Below, one piece after another: positions 1-8,605 of a DNA stretch of 64,000 nucleotides. The notes beneath the pieces are model-generated. The model saw only the letters and a list, made by a program, of their open reading frames with translations. It had not been told where the DNA came from and did no database searches. Origin of the DNA: CAUTNH01 sp963543845 (GTDB lineage Bacteria; Bacillota_I; Bacilli_A; Acholeplasmatales; Acholeplasmataceae); the NCBI GenBank assembly GCA_963543845.1, contig CAUUCL010000004.1, positions 12,373 through 76,372 on the forward strand. Direction: 5' to 3'. Numbering within the stretch: the first letter of the stretch is position 1; each line of letters begins with the position of its first letter. The position numbers and the translations under genes are program-made.

Positions 1-306
1 AATGCCGCTTATAACTAAAAGCCCAAGACCTGAATAACCTAGTATTCTTTGGCTTATTTTAAAATTCTTTATTTTTTCAAAATCTATTTCTACTTTTTCA
101 CTTTCCTGCTCCATTTTTTTATTTACCTTAAGATTATGATTAGCTCTTATTAAAAATAAAATTATATATAAAAGCCCAAATGCCGCAGTTAATATTTCAA
201 ATAGATCATTTCTTTTTATACTTAATACAAGTATCATTCCGATTAGGATCGGTATTAAATTAATGCCAAGTATAACAAGTATTATTGTAAGCTTTTTATT
301 TTTCAT
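1..306 (-). CDS. small membrane protein, partial (cut by left edge)
   Basis: Open frame of 102 codons from an ATG at 306 running off the left edge, so the C-terminus is missing. The visible protein begins MKNKKLTIILVILG and has three strongly hydrophobic stretches (about residues 5-26, 32-48 and 88-102) separated by a charged segment rich in Lys and Glu, so it is an integral membrane protein. Its start overlaps the last 11 bases of the upstream oppF, which implies translation coupling and membership in the opp operon as its last visible gene. I do not recognise a family. The overlap and continuous frame support a real gene; function is unknown. Confidence 0.6.
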   Translation of the reverse strand, partial: MKNKKLTIILVILGINLIPILIGMILVLSIKRNDLFEILTAAFGLLYIILFLIRANHNLKVNKKMEQESEKVEIDFEKIKNFKISQRILGYSGLGLLVISGI

Positions 307-1522
307 CTTTCAACCATTCTTTTTTTAACTCATCTGTAGTTAAAACAAAATGTCCACTTTTTACCTCTTGCCATGAGCATTCCTCATAGTCTATTCCGCT
401 CATATTATATACCATTCTTTTTCTTGTATTTTTAGATTTTGGATCTGGCTGCGGGATTGCTGTTAGAAGAGATTTTGTATATGGATGAATAGGATTTTGA
501 TAAATCTCATCAGCTGCTCCAAGCTCAACAAGATAACCATTGTGCATAACTCCGATTCGATCACTTATATATTTAATAATTGATAAATCATGAGCAATAA
601 ATAAATATGTTAGATTTTTTTCTTTTTGTAAATCACTTAATAAGTTTAAAACCTGTGCTCTAATTGATACATCAAGCGCCGATATTGGCTCATCTGCTAA
701 AACAAGTTCTGGTTCAATTACAAGTGCTCTAGCAATTCCAATTCTTTGTCTTTGACCACCACTAAACTCATGGGGATATCTTGTTAAATGTTCTGGTAAA
801 AGTCCAACTGAATTAAGCATATTAGAAACTTTTTCAAGTCTATCTTTTTTATTTTTAAATAAATGAAAGTTATAAAGACCTTCAGAGATAATATAATCAA
901 CGTTTGCTCTTTCATTTAATGAAGCCGCTGGGTCTTGGAAAATCATTTGAATATTCTTTTTAACTTTCATCTCTTCAGAGTGCTTCATTGGATGTGAGAT
1001 ATTTTTTCCTTTAAAAAATATATTACCGCCTGATAATTTATTAATTCCTATAATCGCACGTGAGATTGTTGTCTTTCCACTACCAGACTCACCCACAAGA
1101 CCAAATGTCTCACCTTTATACACTTTAAAATTTAAATGATTACATGCCTTTACAACTTTTTTACCAAGTTTAAAATGAACTGATGCATCTTCTACTTCAA
1201 GCAAAATTTCTCTACCATTTTCATCAATTGTATTAGATGTCATTTTATAGTTATTACTTTTTATAAATATTTGTTTAAGCCAAGCTAAAAATGCCGATTT
1301 TTTAAGTCCGCTTTCTTTTAAAATTTCCTTCTCATCAGCTAAGAACTTATTTGTTCTTTCATACTTATAATTTAAATATTCATTATTTATTTTTTCTTGT
1401 CTATCTAATTTATTTTCAAAATCTGAATATTTTTTTATAATATCAGCCTTTTTTTGCTTTAAATCAGCTTTATACTGAGTATTAAGTTCTTTAATTTTTA
1501 TTTTGGCACTTTTTTTATCCAT
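296..1522 (-). CDS. oppF: oligopeptide ABC transporter ATP-binding protein OppF, with N-terminal extension
   Basis: One of the two ATPases that power oligopeptide import through OppBC. The ABC domain begins near residue 105: Walker A GESGSGKTT (about 144-152), signature SGGQRQR, Walker B followed by ADEP, and the Opp/Dpp C-terminal oligopeptide-binding segment around NPIHPYTKSLL. The 408-residue length is well above the usual 310-330 because about 100 residues rich in Lys, Glu and Asp, probably helical or coiled-coil, precede the ABC domain. Many Mollicutes Opp ATPases carry lineage-specific extensions; the role of this one is unknown. It abuts oppD with no spacer and is the fifth gene of the operon. 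Identity is secure; assignment as OppF rather than OppD rests on gene order. Confidence 0.93.
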   Translation of the reverse strand: MDKKSAKIKIKELNTQYKADLKQKKADIIKKYSDFENKLDRQEKINNEYLNYKYERTNKFLADEKEILKESGLKKSAFLAWLKQIFIKSNNYKMTSNTIDENGREILLEVEDASVHFKLGKKVVKACNHLNFKVYKGETFGLVGESGSGKTTISRAIIGINKLSGGNIFFKGKNISHPMKHSEEMKVKKNIQMIFQDPAASLNERANVDYIISEGLYNFHLFKNKKDRLEKVSNMLNSVGLLPEHLTRYPHEFSGGQRQRIGIARALVIEPELVLADEPISALDVSIRAQVLNLLSDLQKEKNLTYLFIAHDLSIIKYISDRIGVMHNGYLVELGAADEIYQNPIHPYTKSLLTAIPQPDPKSKNTRKRMVYNMSGIDYEECSWQEVKSGHFVLTTDELKKEWLKDEK

Positions 1523-2635
1523 TTACTTTTTTTCTCCCGAATAAACTTTAGCTACCCTTTCAGAAATTTCTGAAATTATTTTAGGTCTTTCAGCTTTTGG
1601 CGCTCTTTCATCAAGTAGCCATGTTGCTGCATAGTGTGTATCTGATACTTTAATTAAAGGTGGCTCTTTTACATAATCAATTGCCATTGCAAATTTATTT
1701 CTAGGTGCAAAAGCATCGCCTTTAATCTCATCAAATAAACTTGGTGGTGTTCCTGGAATTGAATATAGCTTTTCACCTTTTTGTCCAAGTTGCGGAAGAG
1801 ATGATAATAAGCTCCATGTATAAGGATGTCTTGGGTCATAGAATATATCATTTACGCTTCCATACTCAACAATCTTACCAGCATACATAACCGCAACTCT
1901 ATCAGCAATTTCTGCAACTACCGCAAGGTCATGGGTAATAAATATAACTGTAAATCCAAATTCTTCCTTTAACTCTTCAATAAGTTTTAATATTTGTGCT
2001 TGAATTGTAACATCAAGAGCTGTTGTTGGCTCATCACATATTAAAATATCAGGAGCCGATGCAAGAGCAATCGCAATTACAACACGTTGTCTCATTCCAC
2101 CAGAGTATTGGAAAGGATAATCATCATATCTTTTTTCAGCATTAGGAATTCCGACTCTTTTTAAAAGTCTTATTGCCTCTGCTTTAGCCTCAACTTTGTT
2201 AAACCCTCTATGAAGTCTAATTGTCTCAGATATTTGAGATCCAATTTTTCTAAGAGGATTAAGTGATGTTAATGGGTCTTGGAAAACAATTGATATTTTC
2301 TTACCTCTAATTTGATACCAATCCTTAGGATTTTTAATTTTAGCAAGATTTACATTTGAGTAAAAAATATCACCGTTATCAATTATTTGGTTTTTATCAG
2401 CTAAGCCAATTAAGCATTTTGTTAGAACCGACTTTCCACTACCTGATTCTCCAACAATTGCTAGAATTTCTCCTTTTTTAATATCAAGTGATACATTTCT
2501 GATTGCTGTTAGAATTTTATTGCGCACTGAAAATTTTACAACTAGATTTTTAATAGAAACTAGTGTATCACCTTTTTTTATATGCTCTGTATCAGCAACT
2601 ATTAACTTTGGATCTAATATTTTATTTATTTTCAT
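1523..2635 (-). CDS. oppD: oligopeptide ABC transporter ATP-binding protein OppD
   Basis: Second ATPase of the oligopeptide importer, acting on the cytoplasmic face as a partner of OppF. The 370-residue protein has a Walker A GESGSGKSV (about residues 62-70), the Q-loop sequence FQDPLTSLNP, the signature SGGMRQRVVIAIA and the Walker B/D-loop CDEPTTALD. The C-terminal Opp/Dpp extension includes DPRHPYTWSLLSSLPQ. Length is in the normal range. The ATG at 2635 is 7 bases from the end of oppC, and the stop is immediately followed by oppF, so the three genes are translated from one message. Confidence 0.95.
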   Translation of the reverse strand: MKINKILDPKLIVADTEHIKKGDTLVSIKNLVVKFSVRNKILTAIRNVSLDIKKGEILAIVGESGSGKSVLTKCLIGLADKNQIIDNGDIFYSNVNLAKIKNPKDWYQIRGKKISIVFQDPLTSLNPLRKIGSQISETIRLHRGFNKVEAKAEAIRLLKRVGIPNAEKRYDDYPFQYSGGMRQRVVIAIALASAPDILICDEPTTALDVTIQAQILKLIEELKEEFGFTVIFITHDLAVVAEIADRVAVMYAGKIVEYGSVNDIFYDPRHPYTWSLLSSLPQLGQKGEKLYSIPGTPPSLFDEIKGDAFAPRNKFAMAIDYVKEPPLIKVSDTHYAATWLLDERAPKAERPKIISEISERVAKVYSGEKK

Positions 2636-2642
2636 ATACTAC

Positions 2643-3599
2643 CTATCTATGTGTTTTTGGATCTAGTGCATCTGAAAGTGCAATACCAATTAAAAAGAAT
2701 GTAAAAATAATAAATGCAAGCAATAATCCTGGCGCAATTAGTGGAAGTGGATATTGCAGAAAATCTCTTCTTCCAAGATCAAGCAGTGCTCCAAGAGATA
2801 CTGAATTACTTGGAAGACCAAGACCAAAGTATGAAAGTGATACCTCAGATGAAATCATACTTGGAATAAGAGTCATTGAGCTTGTTACAATTACTGCCAT
2901 AAGATATGGTAGTAAGTTTTTAGTCATAATTCTTCTTGCAGGTGTTCCTAAAGTTTTTGATGCAATATTATATTCACGGTCATTTATAATCATAGTTTGG
3001 TTTCTGACAAACCTTGCAATACCAAGCCAGCCTGTTAATGTAAGTGTTAATATAAGTCTTATCTCAATTGGAAGACCTGGAGCTGATTGAACAAATATTG
3101 TCGAAAGAAGCATATATAAAAGAATTCCAGGAATATTAGAAATCAAATTATATAGCTCAATAAATAGCCAATCAATCTTTTTGAAAAATCCCCAAACAAG
3201 TCCTAAAAGAACACCAATTAAAAGATTGATAATTGCAGAAACTGCTGCAAGCCATAAAGAATATCCAGCTGCTTTCCAAGTAGAAAAGAATAAATCTCTT
3301 CCAATTCTATCAGTTCCCCAAATATGCGCTCTGCTCATTGGCGCATTTACATTTGTAATATCATCAGTGTAAGCTCCTGCAGGCGCAACTTGTGGAATTA
3401 TTATAATTCCTAGAATAAGTATAATTAAACTAATAAGTCCAATAATAGCAGCTGGTTTTTTAATAAAGCTTTTAAAAACTGCTTTTAAATAAGAATAAGG
3501 TTCTTTTGTAAGATGTTCTGACTTGCTTTCATCAAGTTCAACAAATTTAAAAAGTTCATTCTCGTTAATTATTTCATTATCTACTTTAATATTTTCCAT
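2643..3599 (-). CDS. oppC: oligopeptide ABC transporter permease OppC
   Basis: Inner permease subunit of the oligopeptide importer (binding-protein-dependent transport family). The 318-residue protein starts with a hydrophilic arm of about 50 residues, then TM1 (AIIGLISLIILILGIIII), the periplasmic-side motif HIWGTDRIGRDLFF typical of OppC/DppC N-terminal domains, and further membrane helices. The EAA loop that docks the ATPases is seen around YNIASKTLGTPARRIMTKNLLP. The stop is 2 bases from the start of the next gene boundary with oppB, consistent with a compact operon. Confidence 0.95.
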   Translation of the reverse strand: MENIKVDNEIINENELFKFVELDESKSEHLTKEPYSYLKAVFKSFIKKPAAIIGLISLIILILGIIIIPQVAPAGAYTDDITNVNAPMSRAHIWGTDRIGRDLFFSTWKAAGYSLWLAAVSAIINLLIGVLLGLVWGFFKKIDWLFIELYNLISNIPGILLYMLLSTIFVQSAPGLPIEIRLILTLTLTGWLGIARFVRNQTMIINDREYNIASKTLGTPARRIMTKNLLPYLMAVIVTSSMTLIPSMISSEVSLSYFGLGLPSNSVSLGALLDLGRRDFLQYPLPLIAPGLLLAFIIFTFFLIGIALSDALDPKTHR

Positions 3600-3601
3600 A
3601 A

Positions 3602-5077
3602 TTAACCTCTCTTTCCAGCAAGCTTAATTCTTGGGTCATATAAAACTGTCGCAACATCTCCAAGTAAAAAAGATAACATACCAAGAGCTGAGTAAACAGT
3701 AGTAAGACCTAAGATAACATCAATATCAGGAACCACACCGTTTAATGCTTTAATTAAAATAGAACCTGTTCCTGGAATTGCCCAAATATGTTCAATAAAA
3801 TAAGAACCAACAATTGCAAGAATAAATGATGCAGGGATATTTCTAATAAGTGGTATTATCGCATTTTTTAAAACGTGTGTATACATAATCTTATTTTCAG
3901 ATAATCCCTTTGCTCTTGCAAATTTAACATAATCACTATTTAACTCATCAACCATATATCTTCTAACCCAGATTGACACTCCAGGAATGGATAAGAAAAC
4001 TACAGTGAAAATTGGCGGAAAGAGCGTTCTAATTTTGCCCTGTTCATAAGCAAATCCAAAATCTAATTTTTTAAATATTCCATTTGGAGATCCAAATACT
4101 TTATTCATTATTAGATAAAATACAAGTGCTGGGATTGCGTAGTTTAATACAATAAATGCATTACCAATTTTATCAACTATTCCACCTGGTTTTTTACTCA
4201 TCGCAATTCCAAGCGGATATCCTATTATATAAGTTAGTATAAGTGTGGCAATTGAAATACCAAAAGATATTCCCATACGCTCTTTTAAAAGAACACCTAC
4301 ATACTCAGAATAAATACGTGATTTACCAAGATAAATAAGACCTGTCCAGTATTCAATAGGATTTTTATATTCAGTATCCCATGCAACAGGTATTTTCTTA
4401 GGTATTGGAAGTAGATAATATAAATATTTAAAAATAGATTCTATAATACTAATTTTCTTACCATCAATTGTAACTCTTCCTGCTTTATAAAGTTCTACTA
4501 TTTTATACCTTTCAGCAAGATCTAATCCTCCTTGAGCTTTAAGTTTAACATAAACTCCACCATCAAAGAATTTATTCTCAGGAATAAATCTTACTAAAAT
4601 TGTAACAAAAGTAATAATTAAAATAAGTGTTAAAAGTGATAATCCTAATCTTTTTAAAATATACAAAAATGTAGGTCTTCTAAAAGTATTACCTATACTT
4701 TTAAGATAACCTTTAAACTTAACAGAAAAAGAATTATTTTTTATATCATCCATATTAGGATTTTCTAAAAAATTGTTATATTCTTCCTTAGCCTTTAAAA
4801 ATTCATTATCATATGATGCGATTATTTCTTCCTTAGCCTTTAAAAATGAATTCTCATTTTCAGCAATTTGGCTATTCTTAGTTTCTTCATCAATTGAACC
4901 AAAGCCAAATCTATCTAGAATTTTATTTAATCCATCTTTAGATTTTCCAGATGCAAGAGCTATCTCATATTGCATCCTTTCATTAATTTCTTTTTCTTTT
5001 TCTCTTAACTTTTTTTCGGCTATTTTTTTAATTTTTTTAGGATTTATCAAAATACCATCTTTATCTAAATTGCTCAT
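3602..5077 (-). CDS. oppB: oligopeptide ABC transporter permease OppB, with long N-terminal cytoplasmic extension
   Basis: Permease subunit of the Opp system. At 491 residues it is far longer than the usual 305-330. Residues 1 to about 130 are hydrophilic and charged and include a short internal repeat (ENSFLKAKEE and DNEFLKAKEE); the permease proper begins with a hydrophobic helix near residue 140 (LGLSLLTLILIITFVTILV). The EAA-type loop is visible as DYVKFARAKGLSENKIMYTHVLKNAIIP. An insertion between TM1 and TM2 (about 170-255) is also larger than usual. The ATG at 5077 follows a GGGG ribosome-binding core. The extension is in frame with the rest and has the same composition as its neighbours. 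Confidence 0.93.
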   Translation of the reverse strand: MSNLDKDGILINPKKIKKIAEKKLREKEKEINERMQYEIALASGKSKDGLNKILDRFGFGSIDEETKNSQIAENENSFLKAKEEIIASYDNEFLKAKEEYNNFLENPNMDDIKNNSFSVKFKGYLKSIGNTFRRPTFLYILKRLGLSLLTLILIITFVTILVRFIPENKFFDGGVYVKLKAQGGLDLAERYKIVELYKAGRVTIDGKKISIIESIFKYLYYLLPIPKKIPVAWDTEYKNPIEYWTGLIYLGKSRIYSEYVGVLLKERMGISFGISIATLILTYIIGYPLGIAMSKKPGGIVDKIGNAFIVLNYAIPALVFYLIMNKVFGSPNGIFKKLDFGFAYEQGKIRTLFPPIFTVVFLSIPGVSIWVRRYMVDELNSDYVKFARAKGLSENKIMYTHVLKNAIIPLIRNIPASFILAIVGSYFIEHIWAIPGTGSILIKALNGVVPDIDVILGLTTVYSALGMLSFLLGDVATVLYDPRIKLAGKRG

Positions 5078-5108
5078 GCTACCCCGTTTTCTAAAAACAT
5101 AAATAACA

Positions 5109-5142
5109 ATTTAGACAGGCTTCATTGCCTGCCTAAATTGAA
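5109..5142 (-). other. oppA-oppB intergenic stem-loop
   Basis: Between the oppA stop and the oppB start lies an inverted repeat: arms 5110-5122 and 5129-5141 pair over 13 positions with one mismatch around a 6-base loop. There is no strong U-run after it on the minus strand. Such a hairpin after the binding-protein gene of an ABC operon commonly stabilises the upstream message or partly terminates transcription, which would give more OppA than permease. That role is inference. Confidence 0.6.
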
Positions 5143-5153
5143 TTTATACCTTT

Positions 5154-8100
5154 TTATTTAATAGTTATCTCAAGAGTTAGTTCAAATGTTGTAACTTTGA
5201 ACTCACCTGTTTCCTCGATTAGTTCTCTGTGGTGGAATTTAAGCTTGTATGTAGTTTTACCAGTTTCTCCTTTTTCTTTTACAAGAATTAGAAAACCATT
5301 TGGACTAAATGCAGCATTACGAATATTTCCATTATCTCTGTGATAATCTCCATCACCTGGTTGTGCAAATGTAGGGTTTGCTATATCCCATCCAAATAAC
5401 ATACGATAAGTATTGTTCTTAGTTTTTGGAGTTTTATCAAGTGTAAGTTCAGCAGTTGCCTTAAATACTCTTGGATTAGCTGGATCTTTTTCAACATTAA
5501 ATGTAAAATTACTTCCTGTAGCTACTTGATTAAATGTAACATTTTTAAGCTCATTTGCTACATTAACTGTTTGTTTATTAGTGATTGTAATTTCAATAAA
5601 TTTATCACCTTCAAGATGTTGGTGAGCTTTAACTACAATTTTAAATACACCATATTTTAAAGTTGCAAATGTTAATTCATTGCCATCTAAAACTGTAGCA
5701 ACAGTTTTATTGTTTACAAGCTTCCAATCTACTTTATTAGCTTCTTTATTAAAGAATTTTTGATAAACACTAACTGATAACTCATCCCCTAGATTTCTCT
5801 TAATCTCAGTTTTAAATGTTTGATTAAGAACATCAGCCTTAGGGTCAACAAATGCATCTTTAAGTTCTAACTCAGGGCTAACATATTTTTTAGATTTTAA
5901 ATAATATGTAGTATTTTCATTAGGGAATACATATTTTCCATCTTTATCTTTTTGAACTGGGTTTTTTAATTCTTTATCTAAATACCAACCATCAAATTCT
6001 AATCTATCAGCTGGGTTAATAAGTTCATTAGTTCCCTCTTTAGTTAAATCTTGGAATGGTCTTGGAAGTTTAGCAACAGTTCCTTTTTCACCAGTTATAG
6101 ATGTAACAGTTTTCCAACCTTTAACACCTTCAAATGTAATTGTAGAGTTTTCAATTTTCTTACCTTCTTTTTGCTCGTAGAAAAGTGCTCTTAGGTTATT
6201 TCTTTCCTCTCTTGTAAGGTTATTCTCAGATACCATTAAGTTTTTAAGTTTAGAATTTGAAATACCAAATTGTGCTCTTGAAACAGTGTATGGCAATGTT
6301 TTACCAACAACTACTGCATATCCAACACGAGTTTGAATTGGAAGAATTAATCCCTTTTCAAAAATAGCATAGTATTCAGCTTCAGCCATAAGTCTAAATC
6401 TTTTCTTAATATCCTCAGTTTCAGCAAAACCGTCTTTAGCTTTTTTAGTATATTCTTCAAGAAGCTCTTTTTCTAATTTTTTAGTTGCAGGATCCTCACT
6501 ACCAAAACCCATATTTTCAACAATATCACCAGATTGAACGATTGTGTTAAGGAATGTCTTAGGATCAGCATAATCTGGACCCCAACCACTCGAAAGGTTT
6601 AAATCATAATTATGAGTTTCAAAAATCCAATCTTGGTTTTGAGAGTCACTTTGAGGAGTTACAGTTTGAATTTCGAATAATTTTTTACCTTCAAATATAG
6701 CAAGCTCTTCAAGTTCTCTAAACATTTTTTCTGAATATGTTTGTGAAACTACATCCCTTTCACCAATAGTATCAATTTTAACTGGGAAATCAACACCAGC
6801 CGCTTTTAGTGCATCATATGCTTTTTTGAAGTATTCTTTAGCTTTTGTTTCATTAAAAATTGGGTCACTACCATTTTCAAATCCTGATAATTTAACACCA
6901 CTTGTACCATTTTTCTCATTATATATCTCGTCAACAAAATCTGTGTAATCTTTTGTCTTATCACCATCTCTTACAATTCCAAGCTCAGCAGCTGTTAAAC
7001 GACGATATACTCTTTCATATGGTGATTTTGTTCTTGATTGTAGGAATGTTTCGACCTTCATACCATATAAAAATCCAAGTCTAAGATCAGTATTCCAAAT
7101 GGCTTTTTTAGTATCTTGTTTTTGTTTTTCTGTTTGTGCTTGTGATGCATCAGGATATTCATATGTTTTTCTATTAAAGTTAAATAAACCATAGAATGTT
7201 GAAGAATCAGCTGTTCTAACAGAACTTGCTGCAGGATTTTCAGGATTTTGTAAGTTACCATTTCCTACATATTTTTTATATCCTGCCTCATCAGTTGATG
7301 AAAGACCAAATGAATCAATTTTACCAGCTTCAAACATCTCTCTTATAGTAGATGATGGTTTATCTTGTGCAACATAGATCCATTTCATAGTTTCAAAGTA
7401 AACATGTCCTAAATCCCAGTATTCAGTATTTTTAACAAATATGATTTCAGCCTCTTTTTCATGTTTTTTGATTCTAAAAGGTCCGTTTACTAAAATATTA
7501 TCAGCAGATTCACCAAATGCTGAACCTACCTCTTCTAAATATTTTTCATTAACAGGTAAAAAGCATGAGAATGTTAATAAAGAATCAAAGTAGTTGATAT
7601 CGTTTAATAATGTATATTCAATAATATCGTCAGCAACTGCTTTAACACCTAATTTTGACAAATCTTCCTCATTTTTTTTACTAGCTTCATAAAATTCCTC
7701 GGCACCTAAAATATTATCCTTATATTGTGGGGCAAGTGGAGATCCATTTGAAGACTTTAAAACATATTTAGCAGCAGAGACAAAATCATGCGCAGTTACA
7801 TATTGTTTAACGCCATTTTTTTCATATACTTCTCCTGTTTTATTTACAACCCATGGTACATTTTTTCTAATTTGGTATTGGATAACAGTTTTTTTATCGG
7901 CATTTTTAAAAACTTTTTTACCAATTGCAAGCTCACCAATTATATTACCAAATCTGTCAGTTGACATAAGAGCATCAACCATGTTCGCATAAACTTCTTT
8001 ATTCCAGTTTTGAGTATCTTTAAGATAGTTAAATTTAGCATTACTTACTTCTAAGACATAAGCTTTTTTATATTCGCTTTTTAAAGTAAAAAGTTGATTG

Positions 8101-8330
8101 CCTAATTTAACTTGTCTTTTACTATTCATAAATGGAAGTATTCCATTACTAGCTGGTTTACCATCTTTAGTTAGTTGGTTTAAGTCGGTAAATCCTTCTT
8201 TTACTTCTTGGTATGTATTATGCTTTGTCGTTTCTTCTTCAATTGGCTTAGTCTTAGGTTTACATGCAACCACTAAAAAAGCAACTAAAGCAAATACAAA
8301 CACAAGTAGCATTTTTTTCATTGTTTTCAT
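5154..8330 (-). CDS. oppA: oligopeptide-binding lipoprotein OppA with extra C-terminal domains
   Basis: Extracellular solute receptor of the importer, anchored by lipid. The N-terminus MKTMKKMLLVFVFALVAF ends in the lipobox VVAC (Cys about residue 23). Residues about 90-690 have the character of family-5 solute-binding proteins: receptor-like segments such as NGPFRIKKHEKEAEI and WGPDYADPKTFLNTIVQSGD. At 1058 residues it is nearly twice the normal length. After the receptor comes an InlB B-repeat-like module near residues 740-810 (GTVAKLPRPF, LEFDGWYLDKELKNPV, TTYYLKSKKY), then a beta-rich tail to the end. It is the first gene of the opp operon, with a strong RBS (AAGGAGG) and its own consensus promoter. 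The tail could be an adhesive or peptide-capturing surface extension. Confidence 0.9.
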   Translation of the reverse strand: MKTMKKMLLVFVFALVAFLVVACKPKTKPIEEETTKHNTYQEVKEGFTDLNQLTKDGKPASNGILPFMNSKRQVKLGNQLFTLKSEYKKAYVLEVSNAKFNYLKDTQNWNKEVYANMVDALMSTDRFGNIIGELAIGKKVFKNADKKTVIQYQIRKNVPWVVNKTGEVYEKNGVKQYVTAHDFVSAAKYVLKSSNGSPLAPQYKDNILGAEEFYEASKKNEEDLSKLGVKAVADDIIEYTLLNDINYFDSLLTFSCFLPVNEKYLEEVGSAFGESADNILVNGPFRIKKHEKEAEIIFVKNTEYWDLGHVYFETMKWIYVAQDKPSSTIREMFEAGKIDSFGLSSTDEAGYKKYVGNGNLQNPENPAASSVRTADSSTFYGLFNFNRKTYEYPDASQAQTEKQKQDTKKAIWNTDLRLGFLYGMKVETFLQSRTKSPYERVYRRLTAAELGIVRDGDKTKDYTDFVDEIYNEKNGTSGVKLSGFENGSDPIFNETKAKEYFKKAYDALKAAGVDFPVKIDTIGERDVVSQTYSEKMFRELEELAIFEGKKLFEIQTVTPQSDSQNQDWIFETHNYDLNLSSGWGPDYADPKTFLNTIVQSGDIVENMGFGSEDPATKKLEKELLEEYTKKAKDGFAETEDIKKRFRLMAEAEYYAIFEKGLILPIQTRVGYAVVVGKTLPYTVSRAQFGISNSKLKNLMVSENNLTREERNNLRALFYEQKEGKKIENSTITFEGVKGWKTVTSITGEKGTVAKLPRPFQDLTKEGTNELINPADRLEFDGWYLDKELKNPVQKDKDGKYVFPNENTTYYLKSKKYVSPELELKDAFVDPKADVLNQTFKTEIKRNLGDELSVSVYQKFFNKEANKVDWKLVNNKTVATVLDGNELTFATLKYGVFKIVVKAHQHLEGDKFIEITITNKQTVNVANELKNVTFNQVATGSNFTFNVEKDPANPRVFKATAELTLDKTPKTKNNTYRMLFGWDIANPTFAQPGDGDYHRDNGNIRNAAFSPNGFLILVKEKGETGKTTYKLKFHHRELIEETGEFKVTTFELTLEITIK

Positions 8331-8377
8331 TATTTTTCCTCCTTTTTTCTTAGATTTCTCTAAAAATATTAAATAAG

Positions 8378-8406
8378 ATTATATAAAAAAGATATTTTTT
8401 TGTCAA
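8378..8406 (-). promoter_or_regulatory. oppA promoter
   Basis: Minus-strand consensus sigma-A promoter: -35 TTGACA at 8406-8401 and -10 TATAAT at 8383-8378, separated by exactly 17 bases, about 48 bases upstream of the oppA start and followed by an AAGGAGG ribosome-binding site. It should drive the whole opp operon. Confidence 0.9.
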
Positions 8407-8437
8407 ATTTTCTATTTAAATAAAATAAAAATAAAAT

Positions 8438-8451
8438 TGTAAGCGTTTTCA
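8438..8451. promoter_or_regulatory. cre-like operator upstream of oppA
   Basis: TGTAAGCGTTTTCA closely matches the catabolite-responsive element consensus of Gram-positive bacteria (TGWAANCGNTNWCA). It lies 31 bases upstream of the oppA -35 box and about 155 bases upstream of the divergent transport operon. By position it could activate oppA or repress the divergent gene; a CcpA or other LacI-family regulator is implied but none is encoded in this window. Confidence 0.7.
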
Positions 8452-8605
8452 TAAAATATTGGATTTTATCCTTTTGACTGTTTATTTAGAAAAATATTTA
8501 GAAAATAAGCCTTTAAAAGCAATAATCAGAGATATTTAGTATGTCTTATATAATATATAGTGTATTGTATTTATAAAATATTTAAATATGATGGGAGTAG
8601 TTTAA

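Noticed and set aside
2563..3090. Long plus-strand open frame opposite oppC and oppD
   Set aside because: It is the antisense shadow of two clear transporter genes, has no RBS and no sensible composition.
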